From Mucilaginibacter sp. L196 (GTDB taxonomy: Bacteria > Bacteroidota > Bacteroidia > Sphingobacteriales > Sphingobacteriaceae): a stretch of DNA of 64,000 nucleotides. The stretch lies in assembly GCF_009765905.1 (NCBI RefSeq), contig NZ_LMUO01000015.1, positions 1,086,565-1,150,564 of the forward strand, in the 5' to 3' direction. Positions within the stretch are counted from its first letter, which is position 1. Every line of letters starts with the position of its first letter. Both the position numbers and the translations under genes were made by a program. Positions 16,579 through 25,665 of this stretch are shown one piece after another. Under the pieces are notes generated by a model. It saw only the letters and a program-made list of their open reading frames with translations. It was not told where the DNA came from and made no database searches.

Positions 16579-18546
16579 TTATTTGCCGTTATAAACATTA
16601 TTGCTCAAATCCGAATCAGGTAATTCATGATTTGGATCAAGCACCATATTGGTGATCGTTGAGGTTGATGGATATTTAAATTTCCATACGCCACCACGCT
16701 GCCAAATATTTACCGGCATGTGTAATGTTTCAACAGTACCGTTAGCTTGTGTTATTTTTAGTTCAACAGGCATAACCAATTTATCTTTATTTACTAAAGT
16801 GATGATAGCGCCATTGGCAGGATCATTATCAACGTAAGTTACTGATTGTATAGCCTGGTCAAGTTTCCAGGTAGTGAAGAACCATGGTTTAAAGAACCAG
16901 TTCAGGTCTTCGCCCGCAGCATCATTCATTGCCCTGAAAAAGTCATAAGGTAATGGGTGTTTAAACGCCCAGTGTTTAATATACTCGCGGAAAGCATAAT
17001 CAAATCTTTCAGGTCCTAATACATCGTTACGCAGCATAACCAATCCTAATGCGGTTTTAACATAATATTGGCCGTAATCATTAAGGCCGATAGCTTCTGG
17101 TGGAGTCATTAACGGATCGGTACTGCGACGGTACATGCGTAGTGTTTTCTGTGCTATTTTAGCAGTATCCTTGTACTCACCATTATTAAAATGATCTGTC
17201 GCGTAGATGTTAATGAAGGTGTTAAAGCCTTCGTCCATCCACATGTATTTACGCTCATTGGTACCAACAATCATCGGGAACCAGTTATGGCCTATCTCAT
17301 GGGTAATATCACCCCAAAGTTGTTTGTTTTTCAAATTGCTTAAGCAAAAGATAATACCCGGATATTCCATACCCAAAGCAACACCCGAAACGCTTGTGGC
17401 GGAGTTCCATGGATATTCAAAATAAGCATTTGAGTAAATCTCCATACTGTTTTTTAAATATTCAGTAGAACGGCTCCATGAATCATTTCCAGAGCTCTCA
17501 ATCGGGTAAGCCGACATGGCAATCCCTTTACGTCCTGAAGGGAAATTAACTTTAGCAGCGTCCCAAATAAACGCGGTTGAAGCAGCCCATGATATATCAC
17601 GGCTATTTTCCATTTTAAAGTGCCAGGTTAAGTTGCCTTTTTGTGGATGTGTTGCAGGTTGGTCAACCTCTTCAGGTTTAATCAGCATTACCGTTTTGTC
17701 GCTGTTGCGAGCTTCGGCTAATCTGCTTTGTTGTGTAGCGGTTAGTACTTGCGCCCCATTTTGTAAATCACCTGATCCAACAACCGTCATGTTTGCTGGA
17801 GCGGTAATGTAGTAATCAAAATCGCCATAATCACAATAGAACTCACCTAAACCCATGTAAGGCAAGGTGTTCCATCCTTCAACGTCGTCATAAACACACA
17901 TGCGTGGGTACCATTGGGCAATTTCGTAAACCCAACCTTGTTTAAATTGCTTACGGCCCATACGATCGGCACCATAATAAGGGATTGAGAAGTTATAGTT
18001 TACTTTAACGCTGATCTTATCGCCTTTAGCACCAAGCGGTGTATTTAAACGCACTTGCATACGTGCATCAGTAATTACCGGGGTAACTTTATAAGTTTGA
18101 CCTTTATAAGTAACCGTTACCGATTCTATATGATAACCCCCGCGACTAAAGCCACGCACATCAAAACGGTCGCCACTCATTGGAGTAACCGCTGCGCCAC
18201 GTGAGTCTGGTTTAAATAAGTTCTGATCAAGCTGGAACCATAAATAGTCCAGTTTGTCGGGGCTATTGTTGATATAATCAACGGTTACATCACCGGTAAT
18301 GGTGGTATCCTGTTTGCCTTCATCTAAAGTAGCGTGAATTAAGTAGTTAGCGCGATTTTGCCAATAGTTTTGGCCGGGCTGTCCGCTTGCCGATCGGGTA
18401 TCACCAGTTGTAGTTGGCCAAACAATCGGACCAAACACATCGTTGTGGTCATATTTAATGGAATCGGGAGTAGTTTGTGCTGATGCGCTTGCGGCCATTA
18501 AGAATAAGGCACACGCACCAAACAAGTGTTTGAGTTTAGTTTGCAT
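16579..18546 (-). CDS. M1 family metallopeptidase (aminopeptidase N-like), secreted
   Basis: A 655-residue gluzincin peptidase with a signal peptide ending at SASAQ. The zinc site THEIGHNWF (HExxH, about residue 415) is followed 18 residues on by Glu in MWMDEGFNTFIN. Upstream, LGMEYPGII stands in for the GAMEN substrate-binding motif. The N-terminal half (about 30-280) is the beta-sandwich domain. This subfamily in Bacteroidota removes N-terminal residues from peptides in the periplasm or at the cell surface. The C-terminal region (about 560-655) is a small beta domain. The gene is monocistronic with its own terminator. Confidence 0.93.
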   Translation of the reverse strand: MQTKLKHLFGACALFLMAASASAQTTPDSIKYDHNDVFGPIVWPTTTGDTRSASGQPGQNYWQNRANYLIHATLDEGKQDTTITGDVTVDYINNSPDKLDYLWFQLDQNLFKPDSRGAAVTPMSGDRFDVRGFSRGGYHIESVTVTYKGQTYKVTPVITDARMQVRLNTPLGAKGDKISVKVNYNFSIPYYGADRMGRKQFKQGWVYEIAQWYPRMCVYDDVEGWNTLPYMGLGEFYCDYGDFDYYITAPANMTVVGSGDLQNGAQVLTATQQSRLAEARNSDKTVMLIKPEEVDQPATHPQKGNLTWHFKMENSRDISWAASTAFIWDAAKVNFPSGRKGIAMSAYPIESSGNDSWSRSTEYLKNSMEIYSNAYFEYPWNSATSVSGVALGMEYPGIIFCLSNLKNKQLWGDITHEIGHNWFPMIVGTNERKYMWMDEGFNTFINIYATDHFNNGEYKDTAKIAQKTLRMYRRSTDPLMTPPEAIGLNDYGQYYVKTALGLVMLRNDVLGPERFDYAFREYIKHWAFKHPLPYDFFRAMNDAAGEDLNWFFKPWFFTTWKLDQAIQSVTYVDNDPANGAIITLVNKDKLVMPVELKITQANGTVETLHMPVNIWQRGGVWKFKYPSTSTITNMVLDPNHELPDSDLSNNVYNGK

Positions 18547-18646
18547 ATGGTCAATTAAAGCCGCAAATTAACTAAAATAATTTTTTAATAAAGCGTTTGT
18601 TTAAAGGATGATACAAAATGGTAGTAGTATTGAGATATTTAACCAC

Positions 18647-18683
18647 ATTGCGCTCGTTTGCAACGAGTGCTTATAATGGGTTT
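18647..18683. repeat. Degenerate GCGCTCGTT hairpin repeat
   Basis: GCGCTCGTT-TGC-AACGAGTGC forms a 9-bp stem with one wobble pair, followed by TTATAATGGG and GTTTGCGATTGCATCGCC. ACGAGCGTTATT recurs at about 18726-18737. Similar words (GCTGATTGCG, CGTTTGCAAACG) are seen at 35551-35562 and 38769-38787. These look like remnants of one interspersed hairpin repeat. Confidence 0.5.
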
Positions 18684-18825
18684 GCGATTGCATCGCCACA
18701 AAAAATGTTAAGTATTCTCTATAAAACGAGCGTTATTTAATCATCAATCCCAAAACTTTTACTATTTACAATTGCTTTTATTTAAACGGCTTAAATATTG
18801 CATTTTAGCTGCCAATAAATAATAT

Positions 18826-20841
18826 ATGAATCATCTCGCCAATTCTACTTCGCCATATTTATTGCAGCACGCCAATAACCCGGTAAACTGGTACCCCTGG
18901 GGTACCGAAGCACTGCAAAAAGCTAAAGACGAAAACAAACTGATCATCGTGAGCATTGGTTACTCTGCCTGTCATTGGTGCCACGTAATGGAGCACGAAA
19001 GCTTCGAGGATGAAAGCGTAGCCGGTGTAATGAATGAATACTTCATTTGTATTAAGGTAGATAGGGAAGAACGCCCGGATATTGATCAGATTTATATGAG
19101 TGCCGTTCAACTAATGAGCGGCAGGGGAGGCTGGCCACTAAACTGTATCTGCCTGCCCGATCAGCGGCCTATCTACGGCGGCACCTATTTCAAAAAAAAT
19201 GATTGGGCCTCGCTGCTGTTTAACCTTGCTGATTTCTACAAACAAAAACCTGTTGAAGCCGAAGAATATGCGGTGAAATTAACCGAAGGTATCCAAAACT
19301 TCGAAACCATTGGTTTTGTAAAAGAACAGCCAGCGTATTCGCAGGATGATCTGAAAACAATTGTAGAGAACTGGAAAAAATATTTCGACCCGGAGGAAGG
19401 CGGAATGGGGTCAGCACCTAAATTCCCGATGCCTAACAACTGGCAATTCCTGATGCGTTATGCTTATTTAACGAATGATGTCGGCATCGCCCAAAGCGCA
19501 ACCCTTACTTTAAAAAAGATGGCTTTCGGTGGGATATATGATCATATAGGCGGCGGTTTTGCCCGATATTCGGTTGATGGCCGCTGGCATGTGCCGCATT
19601 TTGAAAAGATGTTGTATGATAACGCCCAGTTGATCAGCCTGTATTCCGAAGCTTATACCTGGAAAAGTTCGCAATTATATAAACAGGTTGTTGATGAGAT
19701 TATCAATTTTTCTATGCGGGAGTTATCATCACCTGATGGTGGTTTCTACAGTGCATTGGATGCCGATAGCGAAGGAGTAGAAGGTAAATTTTACACCTTC
19801 ACCAAAGCCGAAATTGAAACTATTTTGGGCGATGATACCGAACTTTTCTGCATCTATTACCACATAACCGAGGACGGCAACTGGGAAGAGGAACAAACCA
19901 ATGTACTCTTCAGGCAGGAGAAAGATCTGCAATTAGCTAATAAACTCGGCTTGCCGTTAGAATCGATGATGGAAAAGATTGAAGATGGGCGCAAGAAAGT
20001 CTTCTATGCCCGCAGCCAGCGCATCCGTCCCGGTTTGGATAATAAAATATTAGCATCATGGAATGGTTTAATGCTCAAAGGCTTGTGCGATGCCTATCGT
20101 GCATTTAATGAGCACGATTACCTGGACATGGCCCTGCGCAATGCCGATTTCATTGTGAATTATATGGTGAATGGGGAAGGCCAGCTGTCGCGCACATACA
20201 AAGGCGTGGATAACGATTCCATCGCTTTTCTGGATGATTATGCCAACGTAGCTGATGGTTTAATTGCCTTATACGAGGTTACTTTTGACGAGCGTTGGCT
20301 GGAGCATGCCCGCAGCCTTGTCGACTATGCCATAGCGCATTTTTATGATGCGGCAAGCGGGATATTTTATTTTACCGGGGATAGCAACGAGCAACTGATC
20401 GCGCGAAAATCAGAAATAATGGATGGCGTAATACCATCCTCAAACTCCGTAATGGCGCGCAATCTTAAAAAAATAGGTTTATTGTTTGATAATGAGGCAT
20501 ATTATCAAATTTCGGCGCAGTTATTACGCAATGTAATGCCGCATATCGCCAGGTACGGTTCATCCTACTCAAACTGGTGTATGTTATTGCTTGATGAAGT
20601 TTTTTGTACCTATGAAGTTGCCATAACCGGCGAAAATTATGATGCCTTACGTATAGAAATTGAAAATAAATACATTCCTAATAAAATAATATTGGGAGGT
20701 AAAAAAGGAAGTTTACCTTTGTTGCAGGAAAAATTCACCAGCGAGACACAAATATTTATCTGCAAGGATAAAACCTGTAGCCTGCCCGTTTACAATTCCA
20801 TTGACGCTGTAAAACAAATTAATTCCAAAATACTTTTATAA
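18826..20841 (+). CDS. Thioredoxin domain-containing protein, YyaL/DUF255 family
   Basis: A 671-residue cytosolic protein. The N-terminal thioredoxin-like domain (about 1-160) has GYSACHWCHVMEHESFED with a CxxC-type CHWC site and GGWPLNCICLPDQRPIYGG. The rest (about 200-650) is an (alpha/alpha)6-barrel like glycoside hydrolases/N-acylglucosamine epimerases, with HVPHFEKMLYDNAQL. The family (human SPATA20, bacterial YyaL) is widely conserved, but its reaction is not established. The gene is followed after 15 nt by a SlyD-like isomerase, which suggests a shared transcript linked to redox or protein folding. Confidence 0.93.
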   Translation: MNHLANSTSPYLLQHANNPVNWYPWGTEALQKAKDENKLIIVSIGYSACHWCHVMEHESFEDESVAGVMNEYFICIKVDREERPDIDQIYMSAVQLMSGRGGWPLNCICLPDQRPIYGGTYFKKNDWASLLFNLADFYKQKPVEAEEYAVKLTEGIQNFETIGFVKEQPAYSQDDLKTIVENWKKYFDPEEGGMGSAPKFPMPNNWQFLMRYAYLTNDVGIAQSATLTLKKMAFGGIYDHIGGGFARYSVDGRWHVPHFEKMLYDNAQLISLYSEAYTWKSSQLYKQVVDEIINFSMRELSSPDGGFYSALDADSEGVEGKFYTFTKAEIETILGDDTELFCIYYHITEDGNWEEEQTNVLFRQEKDLQLANKLGLPLESMMEKIEDGRKKVFYARSQRIRPGLDNKILASWNGLMLKGLCDAYRAFNEHDYLDMALRNADFIVNYMVNGEGQLSRTYKGVDNDSIAFLDDYANVADGLIALYEVTFDERWLEHARSLVDYAIAHFYDAASGIFYFTGDSNEQLIARKSEIMDGVIPSSNSVMARNLKKIGLLFDNEAYYQISAQLLRNVMPHIARYGSSYSNWCMLLLDEVFCTYEVAITGENYDALRIEIENKYIPNKIILGGKKGSLPLLQEKFTSETQIFICKDKTCSLPVYNSIDAVKQINSKILL

Positions 20842-20856
20842 GAAATAGAATTCAGA

Positions 20857-21354
20857 ATGAAAATTGAACCACAACACGTAGTCTCATTAACTTACGATTT
20901 GTATGTTGATCAGAACGGCACAGAAACATTAGTTGAGAGCGCTACACAGGAGCAACCTCTAACCTTTTTATACGGATCAGGCCAAATGTTGCCTAAGTTC
21001 GAAGAAAATTTAAGCACTTTGTCAACCGGTGATAACTATGATTTTCACTTGTCGGCACAAGATGCCTACGGGGAATATGACGATGAAGCAGTAGCTAATC
21101 TTCCAAAAGAAATGTTTAACGGTACTGATGTGCCTGAAATTGGCAGTATTTTGCCTTTGCAGGATAACAATGGCAACCGTTTTCAGGGGCAGGTGGTTTC
21201 TGTTGCTGAAGATGCGGTTATTGTTGATCTTAACCACCCAATGGCAGGCCAGGAATTACATTTTAAAGGAAATATCCTGAATGTTCGCCCTGCAACACCA
21301 GAGGAATTATCTCATGGCCACGCGCATGGTGCCGATGGTCATCACGCTCACTAA
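20857..21354 (+). CDS. slyD: FKBP-type peptidyl-prolyl isomerase, SlyD family
   Basis: A 165-residue SlyD-type protein. The split FKBP domain is visible as LTYDLYVDQNGTETLVESA and PLTFLYGSGQMLPKFEENL (residues about 10-52). The inserted flap domain lies at about 70-135 (AQDAYGEYDDEAVANLPKE, then GQVVSVAEDAVIVDLNHPMAG). The final stretch LRPATPEELSHGHAHGADGH-type tail is His-rich and fits metal (nickel) binding. SlyD proteins speed prolyl cis/trans isomerisation and act as chaperones in the cytosol. It lies 15 nt after the YyaL gene and is probably co-transcribed. Confidence 0.93.
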   Translation: MKIEPQHVVSLTYDLYVDQNGTETLVESATQEQPLTFLYGSGQMLPKFEENLSTLSTGDNYDFHLSAQDAYGEYDDEAVANLPKEMFNGTDVPEIGSILPLQDNNGNRFQGQVVSVAEDAVIVDLNHPMAGQELHFKGNILNVRPATPEELSHGHAHGADGHHAH

Positions 21355-21369
21355 TATTCAATCAATTTT

Positions 21370-21405
21370 ATGGTTTGGAACGGAAATATTTTCGTTCTAA
21401 GCCAT
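21370..21405 (+). terminator. Hairpin after slyD, probable terminator
   Basis: A 17-bp stem (21370-21386 with 21389-21405) runs from ATGGTTTGG to CTAAGCCAT with a 2-nt loop. Three G-U pairs are present, which pair only in plus-strand RNA, so it serves the slyD transcript. There is no long T-run, so termination efficiency is uncertain. Confidence 0.6.
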
Positions 21406-21407
21406 AC

Positions 21408-22100
21408 TTAGTCAATATCCAATTCCCCGTCATCTGTTATACGGCACTTCACAAATATTCTGCACAATATCGGTTTATAGTTTTTAGTCGCCGGCACAAA
21501 AAGCCTGTCATCCTCATCAATTAAATCAGTGCTGAAAGTAGTTATACGTTCATCCACCGGCGATTTAATATGCACCTTAAAGTCAGCCAACCTGCCACCT
21601 GGACTAACTAATATTTCCAAAATAGCGGTAAACTGCGACAGGTCGGTCCCCATATAATCATCAGACAACCTGAACAATTTTAAATAAGGAATATAGCCGT
21701 AATAAATACCACCAGCTTTCATCGGCTTGGTTACCCGGTCCGAGTCTGTTATCTTATTATCAAAACTATATAAAATATGTGTAGCTGTAAGGCTATCATC
21801 AGGCATTTCCCAGGTGATGCTATTCCGCTCATAATTAAAGTTTTGCACTAAACGGCCATATTTATCATAAAAATGCCAGGCACCAACCCTTTTATTATCA
21901 GCATAATTCCCGCTTGCCAACGCAATCCGGCGGCGGTATATAGCCTGATATAAACCCTGCTTTATTTCCTTATTGCTTTTCAATACCAAAAACTGCTCAA
22001 CAATCGATTGGGTTAGCCTGTTTTTCCTCATTACTGAATCTTGAGCAACGGCACGGATTACAAAAAAATGTATGACAATAAGCAGTATTACTTTCTTCAC
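21408..22100 (-). CDS. Conserved hypothetical secreted protein
   Basis: A 230-residue protein with a signal peptide (MKKVILLIVIHFFVIRAVAQ), so probably periplasmic. Residues about 45-95 (ALASGNYADNKRVGAWHFYDKYGRL) resemble MORN-like motifs of the G-x-W-x-F-Y-D type seen in many Bacteroidota secreted proteins. The remainder (ILEILVSPGGRLADFKVHI, then DRLFVPATKNYKPILCRIF) looks like a TonB-C-terminal-like beta-alpha-beta unit. No catalytic residues stand out and the function is unknown. It is convergent with slyD and stands alone. Confidence 0.75.
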   Translation of the reverse strand: MKKVILLIVIHFFVIRAVAQDSVMRKNRLTQSIVEQFLVLKSNKEIKQGLYQAIYRRRIALASGNYADNKRVGAWHFYDKYGRLVQNFNYERNSITWEMPDDSLTATHILYSFDNKITDSDRVTKPMKAGGIYYGYIPYLKLFRLSDDYMGTDLSQFTAILEILVSPGGRLADFKVHIKSPVDERITTFSTDLIDEDDRLFVPATKNYKPILCRIFVKCRITDDGELDID

Positions 22101-22628
22101 GGTAGTATTAAATAAAATATTATTTGTAACAGCTATTGTGCTAATCAGCTTATGGGGTTTGCAATAATACGATACATATTTTAAAAAAATAAATACTTTA
22201 TCAATAACTCAGGGCTTTATAAGTGGTTAGTTTCCAAAATATAAGCATAGGCATTGTGCTATACCATTCCCTGGTATAGGGAGAGAAGGTTAGGGTAAAG
22301 TTTTAAAGCGATATATTTATATGCCTTTTTAACTAACTATTACTAAGTAATTACGTACAACAGTGCAATTGTTTTATCTGATACACTTTTGTTAAACATT
22401 TAGCGTTTAATAAGTAAACGCTAACCAATGTGTATCCTGTAATTCAGGCAATAGTGCCGTGTGGTACTATCTATGTTAGATAAAATATTTCTTATTAAAA
22501 AAAACAAAATCCGGTAGTTTATAAACTGTATGCCCTGAGGCTCTAAGAATAATTCTTAGTTTCATTATATTATACATACCTTTCATTCACTGTCCCTAAC
22601 TAAATAAACTATAATTAATTTTTGTGCT
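22101..22628. other. 528-base intergenic region with two small hairpins
   Basis: No gene is supported. Two perfect hairpins are present: CTATACCA/TGGTATAG (22259-22266 and 22272-22279, loop TTCCC) and TAGCGTTTA/TAAACGCTA (22401-22409 and 22415-22423, loop ATAAG). The region is AT-rich and should hold the promoters of the divergent genes at 22100 (minus) and 22629 (plus). The second hairpin could be an operator for the desaturase, since such genes are often regulated, but no known regulator box was recognised. Confidence 0.5.
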
Positions 22629-23720
22629 ATGGCCTTCTTAGAGAGTGTGTTGGAGCCACCATCGTATGGATGGATGGACAAATTTGGTAAGCTTTCAAAG
22701 CCTAAACCAGGTGAAATTTTTAAAGAGTTCTTTTCCCGTTTAAATGTATTTAAAAATAAAAAAAACTGGCTCTCGTTCATGAGTTGGTTTATGGTATGCT
22801 GCCTTGCGCCATTCCTGTTTTTATTCATATTTAAATACTTCTCCATTAAATTATTAATTGTTGCTTTTGTATATAGTATGATTGTAATGGGTACGCATGG
22901 TACCATTTGGTTACATCGTTACTGTACACATGGGGCTTATACATTCAAAAATAATTTTTGGCGGTTTTTCACTCAAAACCTTACTTTAAAAATTATTCCG
23001 GAAGAAATCTACGCGGTATCGCATCACGTACACCATGCGCTTTCTGATCAACCCGGCGATCCTTATAATGCCCAAGGCGGTTTTTTATACTGCTTTTTAG
23101 CTGATGTAAATCACCAGCCCATCTCACGTAGCCTGTCAGAAAAAGACTATGATAAATGCGTTAACTTAATGCGCCATACAGGTGTTAAAACAAACTCCTA
23201 TACTAAATATAATAAATGGGGTACATTGGCTGCGCCTGTTCGCACCATTACCGCGGTATTACTTAATTGGGCGTTTTGGTTTGCGGCATTTTACTTAATA
23301 GGTGGTTTCGGCCTGGTATGCGCCATATTCGGAGCAGCCGGTTTTTGGGCTGTAGGTGTGCGTACATATAATTATGAGGGCCATGGTAAGGGCGAAGATA
23401 AACGCCGTGATGGTGTTGATCATAATCGCGAGGATATGTCTATAAACCAAATATGGCCAGGCTATGTTGCTGGCGAATGGCATAATAATCACCATTTATA
23501 TCCCAAAAGCGCACGTTCTGGTTTTAAGCCATACCAGCTTGATTTGGCTTGGTGTTATATAAAACTATTGAGCATGTTAGGCGCTGTAAGTAGTTACCGC
23601 GATTCTAAAAAAGACTTTAAACTGGCTTATTGTCAAAAACCGGTTAAAGCAGCGACACCAGTTAATAACGTAGTACCTACGGTTTATATACAAGAACGCG
23701 AGGAAGCTTTTATTAATTAA
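22629..23720 (+). CDS. Fatty acid desaturase (acyl-CoA delta-9 type)
   Basis: A 363-residue integral membrane di-iron desaturase. Three histidine boxes are present: HRYCTH (about residue 97), HHVHH (about 135) and HNNHH (about 286, in GEWHNNHHLYPKSAR). Hydrophobic pairs near 55-90 and 205-240 are membrane spans. WLHRYCTHGAY and PGDPYNA match the delta-9 acyl-CoA desaturase family, which puts a double bond into a fatty acyl chain using O2 and an electron donor. The gene is alone with a long upstream region, consistent with individual regulation, for example by cold. Confidence 0.93.
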   Translation: MAFLESVLEPPSYGWMDKFGKLSKPKPGEIFKEFFSRLNVFKNKKNWLSFMSWFMVCCLAPFLFLFIFKYFSIKLLIVAFVYSMIVMGTHGTIWLHRYCTHGAYTFKNNFWRFFTQNLTLKIIPEEIYAVSHHVHHALSDQPGDPYNAQGGFLYCFLADVNHQPISRSLSEKDYDKCVNLMRHTGVKTNSYTKYNKWGTLAAPVRTITAVLLNWAFWFAAFYLIGGFGLVCAIFGAAGFWAVGVRTYNYEGHGKGEDKRRDGVDHNREDMSINQIWPGYVAGEWHNNHHLYPKSARSGFKPYQLDLAWCYIKLLSMLGAVSSYRDSKKDFKLAYCQKPVKAATPVNNVVPTVYIQEREEAFIN

Positions 23721-23782
23721 TATTTCAATGGTTAAAACTTTTATAATGCCTGGGAGTTGTAAGTTTTATAAAAACTCAACCA

Positions 23783-23974
23783 ATGAAAAAACTAATTTTA
23801 TCAATCTTGATGGTTTTAGCCATAGGATTCTCATCATTCGCGCAACAACACAGGGTAGAAAAGAAAACTGTTAAGGTAAAGCACACCAGTAGTTTTGGTC
23901 AAAAAGTGCATAACACTTTTCACAAAAAGAAACATTACAACGGTTACAAAGTAAAAACTAAGGTTAGGAAATAG
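23783..23974 (+). CDS. Small secreted, highly basic protein
   Basis: A 63-residue protein. It has a signal peptide (MKKLILSILMVLAIGFSSFAQ, cleavage after about 21) and a mature part of about 42 residues rich in Lys and His (KKTVKVKHTS, FHKKKHYNGYKVKTKVRK). It has a net charge far above average and no Cys. It has its own terminator 16 nt later, which supports it as a real gene. The function is unknown; a cationic periplasmic peptide, a polyanion-binding or an envelope protein are all possible. Confidence 0.75.
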   Translation: MKKLILSILMVLAIGFSSFAQQHRVEKKTVKVKHTSSFGQKVHNTFHKKKHYNGYKVKTKVRK

Positions 23975-23989
23975 TAACCGGTAAAAAAT

Positions 23990-24023
23990 AAAAAGGGAGA
24001 TGCAATTTGTATCTCCCTTTTTT
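23990..24023 (+). terminator. Terminator after the small basic protein gene
   Basis: AAAAGGGAGATGCAA pairs with TTGTATCTCCCTTTT (one G-U pair), followed by a T-run to about 24023. It is a strong rho-independent signal in the plus direction. Confidence 0.88.
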
Positions 24024-24145
24024 GTTGCCATTTTTTAGGTTGATGTCATACCAAAAAGAAAACTTTTCGCTAAAAAAACACTACCTTTTTTCTGTAAGGA
24101 TTAATTACCTTTAGCTTACCAATTAACCACTACACTACCTGTATT

Positions 24146-25663
24146 ATGAAAGCAAAATCATCGCTATTGATGTGTTTTTTATGCGCTGTGTTCTTTAGTC
24201 AAACCGTTTCAGCTCAAAATTTAGGCATATTTGATACACAAACCGACGTAGGTAATGTAAAACTTACCGGTTCTGCATTATATGAGCCCGAATTACAACA
24301 ATATAAAATTACCGGTTCAGGCTATAACATCTGGTTTGATCATGATGCCTTTCATTATGTTTACAAACGCATAAAAGGCGATTTTATATTAACCACAAGT
24401 GCCGCTTTTTTAGGTAAAGGAGTGGAGATGCACCGCAAGCTGGGTTGGATGATCCGCGCGTCACTCGATTCTAACTCAAAACACGTTAACGCGGTGGTGC
24501 ATGGCGATGGCTTAACCTCATTACAATTTAGGCGTACCGTTGGCGCCCAAACTGAAGAGGTCAAATCAACTATTACGCATGCTGATGTTATCCAGATCGA
24601 AAGAAAAGGTAATACCTACACCATGTCTGTAGCGCGTAATGGTGAAACTTTTGTTACCGAAAAGGTTGAAGATCTTGATCTGGGCGATGAAGTTTACGTG
24701 GGCTTATTCGTCTGCTCGCACAACCCAAACGTTTCCGAAACCGCCGTATTTAATAATGTACGTATTGTTGTACCTGCTAATGGCGAGAACGGCTATCAAA
24801 AATACATCGGCAGCGATATTCAAATATTGAACCTGGAAAACAACAACAGCCGTATCATCTACCAATCATCACAATCGCTGCAAGCACCAAACTGGACTAA
24901 AGATGGTAAATCCTTGATCTATAACAGTAATGGTTTGCTTTATAAATATGATTTGAAAACCAATATCCCGCAGGTACTAAACACCGGTGTTGCTAAAAAT
25001 AATAATAACGATCACGTACTATCTTTCGATGGCAAATGGCTGGCGATTAGCAATAGCGAAAAGGATGGTTCAATCGGATATATCATCCCATCAACTGGGG
25101 GCGAAGCAAGGCAATTAACCCCAACAGGCCCATCATACATGCACGGCTGGTCGCCCGATGGTAAGTACATGGTTTTTTGTGGCGATAGAAACAACGAATA
25201 CGATATTTACAAAGTCCCATCAAAAGGAGGCAAGGAAGTCAGGCTAACCGATGCCCCCGGATTAGATGACGGCGCGGAATACACACCCGATGGAAAATAT
25301 ATCTACTTCTGCTCAGTTCGCAGTGGCCTGATGCAGGTTTGGCGCATGAATCCCGATGGCAGTAACCAAACACAGGTAACCAATGATGATTTTGATAACT
25401 GGTTTCCGCATGTCTCGCCGGATGGTAAAATGATCGAATTTATCTCCTTCATAAAAAACGAAGTTGCTCCCGGCGATCATCCATTTTACAGGCATGTATA
25501 CCTTAGGGTAATGCCGGTTGGCGGAGGCCCAATTAAAGTGGTGGCCTACTTATATGGCGGTCAGGGTACTATCAATACCCCATCGTGGTCGCCCGATAGC
25601 AAGCGTTTAGCCTTTGTGAGCAATACACAATTATTGTTTCCTGTATTCCCAATAGCCCAATAG
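24146..25663 (+). CDS. Secreted TolB-like beta-propeller protein with N-terminal lectin-like domain
   Basis: A 505-residue protein with a signal peptide (MKAKSSLLMCFLCAVFFS...SAQ). Residues about 25-215 form a concanavalin/DUF1349-like beta-sandwich (GSGYNIWFDHDAFHYVYKRI, GWMIRASLD). Residues about 225-505 carry PD40/WD40-like blades of the TolB type: WTKDGKSLIYN, WSPDGKYMVFCGDRN, YTPDGKYIYFCSVRSG, VSPDGKMIEFIS and WSPDSKRLAFVSN. Such proteins are found beside sugar-processing genes and may bind glycans. It is the first gene of the downstream cluster, since the next gene starts 2 nt after its stop. Confidence 0.87.
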   Translation: MKAKSSLLMCFLCAVFFSQTVSAQNLGIFDTQTDVGNVKLTGSALYEPELQQYKITGSGYNIWFDHDAFHYVYKRIKGDFILTTSAAFLGKGVEMHRKLGWMIRASLDSNSKHVNAVVHGDGLTSLQFRRTVGAQTEEVKSTITHADVIQIERKGNTYTMSVARNGETFVTEKVEDLDLGDEVYVGLFVCSHNPNVSETAVFNNVRIVVPANGENGYQKYIGSDIQILNLENNNSRIIYQSSQSLQAPNWTKDGKSLIYNSNGLLYKYDLKTNIPQVLNTGVAKNNNNDHVLSFDGKWLAISNSEKDGSIGYIIPSTGGEARQLTPTGPSYMHGWSPDGKYMVFCGDRNNEYDIYKVPSKGGKEVRLTDAPGLDDGAEYTPDGKYIYFCSVRSGLMQVWRMNPDGSNQTQVTNDDFDNWFPHVSPDGKMIEFISFIKNEVAPGDHPFYRHVYLRVMPVGGGPIKVVAYLYGGQGTINTPSWSPDSKRLAFVSNTQLLFPVFPIAQ

Positions 25664-25665
25664 TT

